A DNA stretch of 62,472 bases, taken from positions 1 through 62,472 of the IMG/VR virus record IMGVR_UViG_3300043466_001090; one strand, 5' to 3'. Below, piece after piece: positions 1 through 12,200 of this stretch. The translations under genes were made by a program, and so were the position numbers. Numbering within the stretch: the first letter of the stretch is position 1; every line of letters begins with the position of its first letter. The notes under the pieces were generated by a model, which searched no databases, was not told the DNA's origin, and saw only the letters and a list, made by a program, of their open reading frames with translations. The DNA is from a virus.

Positions 1-2
1 CT

Positions 3-1154
3 ATGAATTTTGTAGAGCAGGCTGGTATGAGAAGTGACATGGCTTCTTTTCTTCAACCTATTAGAAGTAATGTTACAGGTGAGATGTTATCACACAGCAC
101 CGTATATAATCCTTTAGGACTATCTCGTGCTGAACTAAGAAAGATGCAGAAGAATGATTACATCAACCAAATGAATTCATTATACTCTCCTAAGTTTTAT
201 GATAAGTATTTAGCAGAGGTTGTAAACTTTTACAATGATCCAAAAGGAGGATCTTCAGACTTTGTAGCAACTGCTGAGAATAAGTTTAAACAGAATAAAG
301 GTGGTGAAAAACAAACAATTGAACAATCTTTTTCTTTTGACTTTAATGAACCAAAACTTGAAATGTATGATGAAGAAACTGGTGAATACTTTTATAAAGT
401 AAAACCAGAGATAAAAGAGTTTAGTAGAATAAATAAACTACTAAATGGACCTGATGCTGGTAGAATGATAATTAATATGGGTGGTGTTTCTGAATCTCCT
501 GAAGAAAATAATTTAGAAAAACAAGCAATACTTGGTTTAATGAGTTCTGCTTTACAAGATGCTGTAGATAAGAACACAAGAAAAAAACCATATGGTGATA
601 TTACTTTTCAAGGAATAGTGGCAGGGGGTGAGTTAGACTATCATGCTTATCATATTAAGTTTAAAGAAAACTACTTAAATCAAAATAAGTTTAAAGGAAC
701 AGAAAAAGAACCTAAGCTTACTAAGAAATATCCAAAACTACTTTCAGAAGGATTTACAATTTACATACCTTCAGAGATTAGTTCTAAGAAGACTAGTACA
801 GGTAAGACATATAGAAAAGCTAGTACGCTTTCTACAGTGGAAATGTTACTTAATACAACAAACAATATTGATATTAACATTCCAAAGGGTGGTAATTTAC
901 ATCTAAGAAAGGATGATGAGACAGGACAAATAACTGCATCTGGATATGTAGTTGATTATAATCCAGACTTAGCAAGATATGATACTACTAGACTTCAATC
1001 AGAAACATTTCCTTTTGATGCTGCCACTGATATAGATGCTATAGTTATTGATGATTATTTAAAAGGTTTATTTAAAGATAAGTATTACTTTAATATTGAT
1101 ACTGAAAATAAAGTGAGAGAGCTTAGAGGAGTAAAAGATCCTAGTAAACTATAA
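3..1154 (+). CDS. C-terminal part of a putative virion protein (cut by window edge)
   Basis: The reading frame is open to the left edge of the window, so the methionine at position 3 need not be the true start. At least 383 residues are present. No enzyme motif is visible; the protein is rich in Lys, Asn and acidic residues and ends with a short soluble segment. It lies 13 bases before the 1690-aa giant gene on the same strand. In crAss-like phages the genes just before the giant cargo and RNA polymerase genes are structural, so a virion or cargo protein is the likeliest role, by position only. Function is not recognised. Confidence 0.75.
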   Translation: MNFVEQAGMRSDMASFLQPIRSNVTGEMLSHSTVYNPLGLSRAELRKMQKNDYINQMNSLYSPKFYDKYLAEVVNFYNDPKGGSSDFVATAENKFKQNKGGEKQTIEQSFSFDFNEPKLEMYDEETGEYFYKVKPEIKEFSRINKLLNGPDAGRMIINMGGVSESPEENNLEKQAILGLMSSALQDAVDKNTRKKPYGDITFQGIVAGGELDYHAYHIKFKENYLNQNKFKGTEKEPKLTKKYPKLLSEGFTIYIPSEISSKKTSTGKTYRKASTLSTVEMLLNTTNNIDINIPKGGNLHLRKDDETGQITASGYVVDYNPDLARYDTTRLQSETFPFDAATDIDAIVIDDYLKGLFKDKYYFNIDTENKVRELRGVKDPSKL

Positions 1155-1167
1155 GAAATATTTCAAC

Positions 1168-4100
1168 ATGGCTATAGAAAATACACTAGCGGAAGCTAAT
1201 GAGCAACTTCTAAATACATCAGAACAAGAACAAACTTTACTTAATCAAGATTCTTCTAAACTTGATTTTTCTACTTCTACAGAACCTACAGGTGATTTTT
1301 CTGGATTTAATTTAGAACAGATTCAAGAACCAAATGAACCTGCTGGTGATGGTTCATTTGTAACAACTGATCAAACTACAAAACCAGTAACTTTAGAAGA
1401 CTTAAGTAATCAATATAAGAAACAACGTGACATATCTAAGAACTGGTCTAGAAATGCAGTTAAGGTGGCAGCAACTAGAAGAGATCCTAGACTTGCTTTT
1501 GGTGACTATGAGTTTGATCAATATACAACTAACGTAGATAGATATAGAGGATACGGTAAAGAAACTTTTAATCGTCTTGGATTTAATCCATTAGATGATA
1601 ATGAAAAGTATTATAATGAAAATACCTCCAACTGGCAGGATTTTAAAAGAATGACTGGTCAGTTTGGTACATTATTTGGTTCAGCATTTTCTAGTAACTA
1701 TAGATCAATTGGTAATTTTTTATCAAATGATCAAGATGTTCTTTCTCCTGATCTAGATGGAGCAGCTACTTTTGAAAAAGCCATGAAAATTGGTATGAGT
1801 AGTAAAAAAGGAGTGAGAGCTTGGGGAACAAACTTTGCACTTAATCAAGCATATACAGCTGGTATAATGGCAAACATAGCCTTTGAAGAAGGTCTTATAT
1901 GGGCAGGGGGACTTGCCCTTTCTCCGTTTACAGGAGGGGCATCTGTAGCTGCTGCTACTGAACTAGGTGGAGCTAGTTTAACAAGAGGAGCACTAGCTTT
2001 GAAAAGAGCTAGAGAATTGAAACAAGCTGTTTCTTCTGCATATGGTGGTGCTCAAATAGGAGGCATGGTTAAGGGGGGTTTTCAGATGATCAAGTCTTTA
2101 AAAGATATAAATAATGCTAGGGCATTTTGGACAGGTGCTAGAACAGGAGCTAAAACATTTGCTAAGGGAACAGCTGGTTTTTTAAATCCTTTAAGACAAA
2201 CAACAGAGGCAATACAAGGAATGAGAGCAGGATTTTCTGTAGAGACAGGTTATAGAAATCTTTCAAACTTTGCTAAAATGTCTAGAGGGTTTGGAGGTTT
2301 TTATAGAGACACTAGAGAAAATATATTTGCCCTTAGTGAATCTCAATTAGAAGGTGGTAACACTTATAACGATGTATTAAATGAAAAAATAGATAAGTAT
2401 AAAAAGGAGAATGGTGGTAAATATCCAGAAGGAGCTGATCTTAATCAGATTTATACAGATGCTGAGGCAGCTAGTAGATTAACAACCAGCATAAACATAC
2501 CTCTTATATATTTATCAAACCGTTTTGTATTTGATGGGTTGTTTAATTTTAGAGGAGTTAAACCACTTATAGAGGCAGCAGAAGATGCTTCAACAAAAGG
2601 TTTGGCAAAAGGACTTAAGTTTGATTTAGCTTCTAAGTCTTTTACAGAAAATGCACAAGGCTTTTTTAAAGAAGCTTTTCAAAATGTAAAAAGACCTAAA
2701 GCTTTAGTTGGATCTTTTCTAAAATATACACAAGCTAATCTTGCAGAAGGTTTGCAAGAGATAGGTCAGGAAGTTACAGGAGGAGCTGTTAAGAATTACT
2801 ACATGGGTAATTATAAAGATGCTTCTCTTGGTGGTAAAGACTATTTAACAAGTGCTATACAATCATCTTTAAATGAAAATGTTTTTTCTGCACAAGGTTT
2901 AGATATATTTCTTTCTGGTTTTCTATCTGGTGGTGCCACTCAAGGTGGTATAAAACTTTTAAAGAATACTGTTACAGGTAGTAGAAATTTGTTTCTTGAA
3001 TCTAAAATAGCTCCTAATAAGTGGAGAGAACAATACAAAACTTATAAAGAACAAAAGAAACAAGCTAAAGATGTAGTTAGAAATGCAATGAATGAAATTG
3101 TTTCTGACCCTGAGAAATTCTTTAGTAGAAAAAATGAAAGTTTAGTAACTCAGAAGAAGGCTAATCAAGATATGATTGATGCCGATCTATCTAATGATAG
3201 TAAACTGTTTTATGATGCTAAGGATGAAAAAACTTTAGATCATATATTTACAGTGATTGAAGCAGGTGGTATACCTCAACTTAAAGCAGCTTTTACAGAT
3301 TTAAGAAGTTTATCGGATAACGAACTTAAAGAAGCATATAATATAGATAATGGTGCAAAGGCTAGAGAAAAGCTGGATGAGTATGTAACAAGGATGGACC
3401 AAATACAAAAGTCTTATAACTTTTTTAATAGTAAGTTTTCAAATCCTTTTAATCCATCTAAACTTAGAACAAAACCTTCTAAAGATTTAGTAATAGCAGA
3501 TAACTACTTATCTGGAAAAATAACATCAGAGGAGTTCTTGTCTAAAACTAAATCAATGCTTCCAGAAGGGGCTGATGCTGAAACATTTGCAACAGAAGAA
3601 GCTAATAAAATAATTGATAGCAAAAGTGGACATGAAGCTTATATAAAAGAGTTTATAGCTTATAAAGCTTTTGAAGATGCTAAGAAAGCAGCCATAGGTG
3701 CTACATTTGGATATGAAAGAGCTGTAGAAAGAATGGTGGGTTTGTTTGAAAATTTAATTTCAGAAGCTCCTCTTTCTAAAGCTAACGCTTTGGACTTTAC
3801 TGTTTTACAATCAGAGAAGTCTATGAGAGATGAGGTGAAAATGCTAAGTGAAGAAATTAACACCTTAGAAGAAGGAGGATCTAAAGAACAAAAAGCATTA
3901 GCCAAGTCTAAAAAAGAAAAACTTAATGCTTTACAAAACTATATAAAAGCTCTTTCTGAGTATAAGAAAAATAAGACCAATCCTAGTGTAGATGAGAACG
4001 GTCAGATAACTATTTCTTTTAACGAGGAGAATGCAAAAGGTTTAAAGGATGCGTATAATGCCTATCTAAAAGCTATTGCTAAAGTTAATGATGACTATGT

Positions 4101-6240
4101 TTTTGATTCTAAGATAGATGACTCTTTTGATAAGCTTTTAGATTATTATGAACTAGATGCTGATTCTAGAAGATTTAATAATGTTGTCAATACACTGTCT
4201 AATCCAGAAGGTCTTTTAAGATATGCAGATCTTGTAAACTCTACACTAACTGATTTATATCTTGAGAGGTTTGATATAATGGAAAAACGTGTAGATGACT
4301 ATATGAGCATATTTGAGTTTCAAATGCTCATAAATGTACTTGGGGAAATGAATGTTAAAATAAATCCTGCTGACGTAGAGGATTTGTTAAAGAGAGGAAT
4401 TATTCCTAATACATTCTTTGATCTTAAGAATAACAGGTTAATAACAGAATCTGATAGAAGATATCCTCAGATAGTACAGATGATTAACAACTTTGCCTCT
4501 TTACAAGAAGGAAAAGAAGCTGATGAAATAGAAGAGGAAGAATCTATAGAACAACCTACAGAAGAAGAAACAACAGCTCCTGCAGCACCATTTGAAATGG
4601 TTGAGAGAATTGAGGAAAAACCTGAAGAAAAAGTAGAACTTCCTGTTGATTTACAATTAAAGTTAAAGGCTGCATATAACGAATATATCAGATTTAATCC
4701 AGATGCTACGATGACGTTTAAAGAATATGTAGATACATCTTCTAAAGCTCAACGTATTAAAGAGGAATATGAAAAGCAACAAGTTAAACCTGCTGCTGAA
4801 ACAGTTGCAGAAGTAAAGCTTCCTGAAATAGAAGTGATAGAAGAACCAGTTGCAGAACCTGAAGTAACTCCTACAGAAGAAGCTCCTGTTTCTACAGATG
4901 CTAAAGCTGAGATACAACAAAAGATCATAGCACTTGTAAACGCAAGAAAGAGTGATTCTGTTGTTGCAAAAGCAATTAGAGACTTTAATCAAGATAAGAT
5001 TACCATTGAGGAGTTAGATGCTATTCAAAAGAAGTGGGATGATGAAAATGGATTAACTGATTTACAAAATCAACTTAGTGCTTTAGAAGGTAAACCAGAA
5101 ATACCTACAGCTCCAGTTGCAAGCGTAGAAACTGAAAAGAAAAAACTTGAAGCTGAGAGAGATAGGAAGATTGAAGAAGAAGCTCCTTTACAAAACTTTG
5201 GCGTAATTACATTAGGGTTTGTTAATGCAACTCCTAAAGAACGCAGATCTGTAAAACAATCTACAGAAGATGATGGTGCAAGTTATTTAAAAAATTTAGA
5301 AACATTAGCATTACGTACAGCACAAGCTAAAGAGGAAGATGTATTTCCAAAGGGAAAAGAAAATAACCCAGGAGCTTACATACGTAACTTTATGACAGGC
5401 AATACTTTTGATGATGTTAGAGTTGTATTTGCTGAAAATGAAAAAGCTATTTCATCAACTGATCCTGCCCTCGTAGGTAGACAATTTTATTTACAGTCTT
5501 ATAGATGGGCTCAGATGAAACTTGCAGGTCAAACTACAAGATCATTAGGTGAGTTCCTACTTGATACTCAGAAAGAAATTAGAGATGAATACCAAGCTAA
5601 GATAAATGCTTTAGAAGGTGGGACTAAACCTACGCAAGTAGAGCCTGTACAAGTTCAAAAAGAAGATGTTAGCAAAATTCTAGATGGCATAACATCTTTA
5701 AGAGATATGCCAAATATCTCTTTAAATGATAAGTCTGCAGTTAGTAATAAACTTTTAGACATGATTACTAACAAAGAAACTGATTCTATTACATTGACCA
5801 ACATGCTAAAAGAAAAGATGGAACAGTTGAGAAAAAATTTAACTGTTTCTGATTTTGTTAAAGGGGATTTTGTTACTTTTACTAATGGTAGAAAAGGGTG
5901 GATTACAAGTATTACCAAGACAGGAGATGTGCAGATGAAAATGGTAGGATCAGAAAAAGGACAGTACGAAATAATGGATGTAAAAGATATTTCTAAAAAT
6001 GTAAGCATGATTGAAAAAAGTAAAAAAGTATCTACACAACCAGTAGAAGAATTAACTATTGACCCTGCTGATCTTGAAGAAATTGAAGGTTCTAAAAAAG
6101 ATACCAGAGAAAGCTACTCTAGTGATATAAATAAGATTAAAGAATCTACAAACAGTGCTAAAGAAAGTAGTAAGGATGGTGTAAACAATAACTTAAATAA
6201 TCTATTAAATAACTTAGGCTGTAAAACAAAAGGACAATAA
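1168..6240 (+). CDS. Giant virion cargo-type protein, 1690 aa
   Basis: This 1690-residue protein is the first of three giant consecutive genes. Residues about 217-271 form a Gly/Ala-rich hydrophobic stretch that could insert into a membrane. Much of residues 650-1080 looks like charged coiled coil. Residues about 1110-1240 are Glu/Pro-rich and low-complexity, and the tail is Ser/Asn/Lys-rich. No catalytic motif was seen. The next gene begins three bases after its stop, which suggests co-translation. Crass-like phages carry large proteins inside the capsid and tail that are ejected with the DNA; position, size and hydrophobic region fit that class. The ATG start is preceded by an A/T-rich leader with no Shine-Dalgarno sequence, as is usual in Bacteroidota. 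Confidence 0.85.
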   Translation: MAIENTLAEANEQLLNTSEQEQTLLNQDSSKLDFSTSTEPTGDFSGFNLEQIQEPNEPAGDGSFVTTDQTTKPVTLEDLSNQYKKQRDISKNWSRNAVKVAATRRDPRLAFGDYEFDQYTTNVDRYRGYGKETFNRLGFNPLDDNEKYYNENTSNWQDFKRMTGQFGTLFGSAFSSNYRSIGNFLSNDQDVLSPDLDGAATFEKAMKIGMSSKKGVRAWGTNFALNQAYTAGIMANIAFEEGLIWAGGLALSPFTGGASVAAATELGGASLTRGALALKRARELKQAVSSAYGGAQIGGMVKGGFQMIKSLKDINNARAFWTGARTGAKTFAKGTAGFLNPLRQTTEAIQGMRAGFSVETGYRNLSNFAKMSRGFGGFYRDTRENIFALSESQLEGGNTYNDVLNEKIDKYKKENGGKYPEGADLNQIYTDAEAASRLTTSINIPLIYLSNRFVFDGLFNFRGVKPLIEAAEDASTKGLAKGLKFDLASKSFTENAQGFFKEAFQNVKRPKALVGSFLKYTQANLAEGLQEIGQEVTGGAVKNYYMGNYKDASLGGKDYLTSAIQSSLNENVFSAQGLDIFLSGFLSGGATQGGIKLLKNTVTGSRNLFLESKIAPNKWREQYKTYKEQKKQAKDVVRNAMNEIVSDPEKFFSRKNESLVTQKKANQDMIDADLSNDSKLFYDAKDEKTLDHIFTVIEAGGIPQLKAAFTDLRSLSDNELKEAYNIDNGAKAREKLDEYVTRMDQIQKSYNFFNSKFSNPFNPSKLRTKPSKDLVIADNYLSGKITSEEFLSKTKSMLPEGADAETFATEEANKIIDSKSGHEAYIKEFIAYKAFEDAKKAAIGATFGYERAVERMVGLFENLISEAPLSKANALDFTVLQSEKSMRDEVKMLSEEINTLEEGGSKEQKALAKSKKEKLNALQNYIKALSEYKKNKTNPSVDENGQITISFNEENAKGLKDAYNAYLKAIAKVNDDYVFDSKIDDSFDKLLDYYELDADSRRFNNVVNTLSNPEGLLRYADLVNSTLTDLYLERFDIMEKRVDDYMSIFEFQMLINVLGEMNVKINPADVEDLLKRGIIPNTFFDLKNNRLITESDRRYPQIVQMINNFASLQEGKEADEIEEEESIEQPTEEETTAPAAPFEMVERIEEKPEEKVELPVDLQLKLKAAYNEYIRFNPDATMTFKEYVDTSSKAQRIKEEYEKQQVKPAAETVAEVKLPEIEVIEEPVAEPEVTPTEEAPVSTDAKAEIQQKIIALVNARKSDSVVAKAIRDFNQDKITIEELDAIQKKWDDENGLTDLQNQLSALEGKPEIPTAPVASVETEKKKLEAERDRKIEEEAPLQNFGVITLGFVNATPKERRSVKQSTEDDGASYLKNLETLALRTAQAKEEDVFPKGKENNPGAYIRNFMTGNTFDDVRVVFAENEKAISSTDPALVGRQFYLQSYRWAQMKLAGQTTRSLGEFLLDTQKEIRDEYQAKINALEGGTKPTQVEPVQVQKEDVSKILDGITSLRDMPNISLNDKSAVSNKLLDMITNKETDSITLTNMLKEKMEQLRKNLTVSDFVKGDFVTFTNGRKGWITSITKTGDVQMKMVGSEKGQYEIMDVKDISKNVSMIEKSKKVSTQPVEELTIDPADLEEIEGSKKDTRESYSSDINKIKESTNSAKESSKDGVNNNLNNLLNNLGCKTKGQ

Positions 6241-6242
6241 AC

Positions 6243-9200
6243 ATGGCTTGTAAACTATCAGATGATCAATTAGATGCGTTATATAAAGCAACTGTAGGAG
6301 AAATAGTAGCTAGTAAAGTGAACGGACAAACATTTAGTCCTGATGCTTTTATGAAAAAAATACACAGTGCTATATTTGAAGCTACAAATGATATGGCAAA
6401 TGCTTTAGACTATGTACAGCATATTCCTTGGGCTATTAACCTGGCTCAAGGTATTGATATGGAAATAGCTGATTATCTAATAGATAGCGGAGTGAGTATG
6501 GATGCTGTAAATAAACTTCGTAGAGATTTTGATAATGTAGATAACATAGTTAAATACTTAGGTCTTAATAAGAACGATGAGTTAGAAACAGCTAAAGAAA
6601 TAATAGAAGAGTCTTTTCCAGAAACACAAGTGATTGAAACTGATGAGTATACAGAAGTAGAAAAAAAGGATAAAGATCTTAAAGAACAAGAAATTAAAAA
6701 CAATTTTGTTCAAACTAAAGATGGTGCTTTTGTAGCAAAACCAGATAGTGCACTTGCTACAATAAGTCAAGAAGCTAAAACCTATGGAGGCTTTGTACAA
6801 AAAGATAATGTAATAGATGATGATCCTCAGAAGAAAGCTTACTATAACCTGGTAAGATTAATTAATGATGAGTTGGTAGGTTTACCAAATGCTAATAATT
6901 TAAAGATAGGAAACATAACAGGCATCTTCTTTAAAGCAATACCTACAAAGAATATTGACTCTGAAGATTTTTATCAAGAGCATAGAGAGTTTTTTTCTAA
7001 ACCAGATAATCCTGGTATTAAAGAAGATGATGTTTCTTTGGTGTTTTCTGACAAGGAAGGAAACATATTATACTTTAATGAAAATGCAGAAATAGTTTCT
7101 AAAGAAGAAGGTAAACCACTCTATACATTTATGCGTAGGGTGTACACTAAATCTGGGAACAAGGTTGTATATAATGTTCAGGATGTAGAAAGTTTAAGTT
7201 TGAAACCTGGGGCAGAAGCTGTTGAAGTTTTAAGAGAGGCTCGTAACAGTGAGATAGAAACTTTAGAAAAGCTTAGAGACTATGTTTCAAAGAATCCTAA
7301 TCAAAATGTTTTACTTTCTGTTACAGCAGGTAAAAATGGATATGTCACTGAAGACTTCTCTAATAAAGTGAGAATATCTTCTATAGACTTAGGTGGTTCT
7401 TTCTCACCATACTATTCTTCTATAAATCAAAGTGGTCAGGTAAAAGGAGGCGTTTACTTTAATGTTTCTGATTATCCTCTTCCCGTACTTATACATAGAC
7501 CAAAGTTTTCTGAGATTCCAAATCTTGTTGAAAGTTTGACTAACGTTTTATTTGATTCTTCTTTAAACAATGCTCAAAAGATAAAACTTGTAAAACAGTT
7601 TACTCAGAGTAAAGACACTGCTGTTTTTGAAGAAGAGGGTGTTGTAAAGGTGAGACAAGGTGAAAGTATTTTAGATACAAGTGTAAAAACAAACAAGGAT
7701 GCATTTGTACAAAACTTAAACAACCAAACAGTAAACATTAACAAAGATCTTCTTGGAGGATACTTTACGATGCCTGTAATGGTAGATAATAAACTGGAGC
7801 TTCAAGAAAGTAAAAACTATAATAACTTTTTAGCAGATAACTTCTATACATTCTTGCAAAAGAATGCTGAGAATAAAATAGTTAAACTAAATGCTTATAA
7901 TACTTTTCAGCTCACTACAGAAAGTGCTGAAAAGATATTTGATGTAAAAGTTAAAGAGCCATCATCTAAACAAGAGTCTACACTGGAGCAGGATACACCG
8001 TCTGATCAGAGCGTGGAAGATTTTAAAAAAGCTATCGGTAAAATAGATACTTCCCTAAAGAAAGTTAAACAATTAAGCAGTGAGGCTACAGAAAAACAAA
8101 TAGCTGATGCTGAGAAGTGGTACAACAACTCTCCTCTTTCTAAACATGTTCCATTTAGTGTTATGCTTAATGCTGTAAACTCAGATGCTATAGCTGAGTT
8201 TACCACTTCAGGTATATTCTTATATAAAGGATCAAACTTTACAGATCTTTACCATGAAGGTTGGCACGTATTTAGCCAAATGTTTTTAACAAAACCACAG
8301 AAGAAAAAACTGTATGGTGAAGTTAGAAAACTATCTGGCACGTTTACAGATGTAAACGGAAAAACTTTAAGATTTGCTACAGCCACTGATAAACAAATTG
8401 AAGAGTTTTTAGCAGAAGACTTTAGAAAGTATGTTCTATCTAAGGGAACTAAGATATTTGAAAACAGACCTGTAGCTAATAACATATTCCAAAAGATATG
8501 GAACTTCTTAAAAGCATTGTATAAAGGTCAATCTATAAAAAGAATTCTTTCAGATACTTCTACTACCGGAATGGTGAAAGATCTTTATGACAAACTCTAT
8601 ATTGGAAACATTAATGAGTATAAGCCTTCTCTTTCTAATGTACAGTTTACTGTTTTAAATAAAGGTATTCAGGACTTAGACGCTAAGTCTGATGAAAACA
8701 AAGGTATGAACTACCAAGACTCAATGGTTATTAGTCAAACTATTGATTCTTTAATGGCTTCTAATCTATCTGAACAAGGTCTTAGTGTAAATACAGTGTT
8801 TACCAACCCTGAACTTCTAGGTCCTTTGTATGCTAAGATTAAGTATGACTTATCAAAACTGAAGGACAACTTTGATCCAGAAGACTTTAGAGTTAAAATG
8901 ATTGATAAGGCTTTAGAAAACTGGGGAGATTTTTCTAAGGTTATACAAGGAGAAGAACAGAATGGTGTAATTGCATTTCATAGAAAGAGATCTGACTTTT
9001 TAGGATTTGATGAAAAGTATTCTAATCTTGCATTAGATGAACAAGATGAGGAAGATGGAAACGTTAGTGAAACAGATATTACAGATGAGGGTAGTAAGTT
9101 AGAAAAGAGAGATGCTGAACTTCGTGAACAGTTTGGTTCTAAGGTTGGAGAAAAGAAAGGTAATGAAAATTCAATTCTTGAAATAGCTAGTAATCAAACG

Positions 9201-12200
9201 GTCTATTTGGTAAAAAGTTTGCCTGCCATGGACAAACAAGGAAACATAGACTATAATATACTGGGTGTACCTAAGCTGGTAGAGTTTAATAGAATGTGGG
9301 GTATTTTAATTAATACTGTAGCTGGTTCTATTAATAAGACAGACATGTATAATAAGATTGTTGCAAACTCTGCTGTTTTTCCAGAACTAAAAATGTTGGC
9401 AGAAAGATTGAAAGATCCTGTTAGCAAGTCTTCTGTTAAAACAGATGCTCCATATATTCAAATGTGGGGAGCTTTCTTTAGAGACTTTAGTGTTTACAAA
9501 GTACCTATTAAAGAACTTCAAGTAGTAAAACAAATAGTTAAGGAAAAAATTAATGGAAAAGAAGTTATTGTAAGTGAATCTTATAGTATAAGATTTGTAG
9601 AATCTGAACCACTGTTTCAACAAGTGAAGACTAACTTTACAAATCTTTTTCAGACATCAACATCTAGACAGTACATTACAAGAGATGCAAAAAATCTTGA
9701 AGGAGTAAATGTATTAAATCTTGAAAAACTATTTGAAGACTTTTCATCAGCTAAAGATCTTCAAAGAGGAGAAACTGCTCTTAAGTTTTTGAAAGCTATA
9801 GGTTTTTATATGACAGACAATAAGTTTGTTAAGGATAACTTATTCAAAAGCAATAACTTAAAAAAAGTTGGTTTCATTTATGATAGATTAAAGAGAGCAT
9901 ATAAAGCTAACATTGTTATACAAAACCCAATTGCTTTTTTAGAAAGTAATGAGATTAGTTCAGATGCTAGCTTTAACGGTAGAAATAATGGAAATGATGT
10001 AAAGGCTATCCTTGATATAGAAGGTAAATATTCTACCAACTACAGCAACAACTCTATAATGAATGTTAGTGGTGATAGAGAATATGATCTGTCACTTAAC
10101 AATAGTCTCACTCAGTTTTTAAAAGAAATAAACAACCCGCAAAAAGCTAAGTATCAAGATGTTGTTTCTCAACCACATATGGCTCACTTAGATTTTAGAA
10201 GAAATCCAAATGCTAAATATTCTTCTTGGATTAGTAGCATGTTTGATATTCCTAAACTCTATGGTGACTTCTCTACAATGAATCAGGGATTTAGAAAAAC
10301 AGAAAATGGAGTTGCCTCTGTTTTAAATGTTATAAATCTAAATGGTATTAAGAGCGTTATAGATGAAGTTGGTAAAACTCAATATAGTGATGGTGGTATA
10401 AAGACGGCTAACTTAGATGGAAATAGTAAGTTCTTACTGGACTTGCATACAATGCTTGAGTCTGGAGTTATGGAACTTGCTCGTAGAGCATCTAAGTCTT
10501 CTTCTTATGGTGTTTCTGTTTCTAATCTAAGAACTCCTTATAATGAGAATGATAGAACATCTTATATAAGTGTTGGTTATTTTGCAGATGATAATATATC
10601 TACAGACTATGCTATTAAGATGCTTAAGGAGAAACTGGCAGCTGAGATGGAAAGAATAGCAATAGTAAAAGATGATATAAAAAATAAGGGCGAGCTTTCT
10701 AAAATTCCAGGGTTTGCAGAAAGAGCTGTTAAGTTTATGGCTTTTGATGACATGTTGGCTAGTGACAAAACTTTGAAAGAAGATTTGATTAAAGTTGCAA
10801 ACCAAGAAGATTCTTTTTCTATTGTAAATTCTGCAGAGTTTTCTGGTAGAATATCAAAAGCTTTGTCTAAATATCTACAGGCTCTTTACAACGAGAATAC
10901 AGAGATATATAAAGAAATGCCTTTTCTTTCTACAGCTGTCAGAAATAAAATAAGAAAAACAGTAAAGAATGATGGGTATTCTGTTTCAGATTCTAAAATT
11001 GAAGAAGTTGCTATTAAAGCATTTACTGTAAACTCTTTAATTCATAACTTAGAAGTTATTGCTGTATTGGATGGTGATCTTGCTAACTTTAATCATGAGA
11101 AGGAAGAATACAATAAACGTAATGCATATATAACATCTACAGGTAGAATTTTCTCATTTGATGCTTCCGATATTAAAGTGTTAAATAGTGAAGACTATTT
11201 CAACAGTACGTATGCTAAATCTATCACTGCTCCTAAAAGAGACTTTAATGGAGTGTTAAACACTGCTGTATTTAAAGACAATAATTTTAAGTCTCTTTAT
11301 TATAAAGAATATGTAAATGCTTTAGTAGATACAGGAAAATATACAGAAGAAGAAGCTGAAAAGATATTAGAGCCCTACATTAAAATGAATGAAGGAGATG
11401 GTCAAGGTTGGATTACCTTTGATGCATACAGAACTCTTTCCATACTTGAGGGGAATAAGTGGACTCCTAAACAAGGAGAGCTTTATACAAAAATAATTAA
11501 AGGAGAAGAGGTTAGTCCAGAAGATATTTATGAATTCTTTCCTCCTCTTAAGTTTCAATATGCTGGTCCACTTAAAACAGATAAGCTTGACGTAAGAGCG
11601 TTTCATAAGTTTTCTCTAGCTCCATTGATTCCTAGTATTATAAAAGGAACCAACATGGAAATTTTTCATGACAATCTTGTAAAGCAAGGTATTGATTATG
11701 CTTTATTTGAATCTGGTTCTAAAATGTCCACTCTAACAAATGATGGATCTGCTGATTCATTTTATGATGGTGATGACTACGATTCTAGAAAGATTAGTCC
11801 TTGGACAGATAATAAACAAATGTATAAGAAGAATCCTGTTTTTATACAATACCTTAAGAATCAGGTTGATATTGCTCCAACGTGGAAAGGAAAAACAATA
11901 TTTTCTACGCAGCTTAGAAAACTAATCATTAATGATATTTTCTTAAAAGGTTTACCAATCAATGATGACTTTAAGAAACTTGTTGCTGATTTTGAAAAGA
12001 ATCTAAATGACCTACAGTCTTTTAAGAAACAAGAGCTGCTTGAAGAAATTGGTTGGGTGATTGATGATAAAGGAAACCCTAAAGGAAATACTGCAGACTT
12101 AGTAAAGTTTGTAAAGAAAGAATTATCAAGACAAGGTTTACCTGATCATGTTGTTGAGTTTATTGACTTAGATGATTCAGGTAAGAAGTTAAGATATGAT

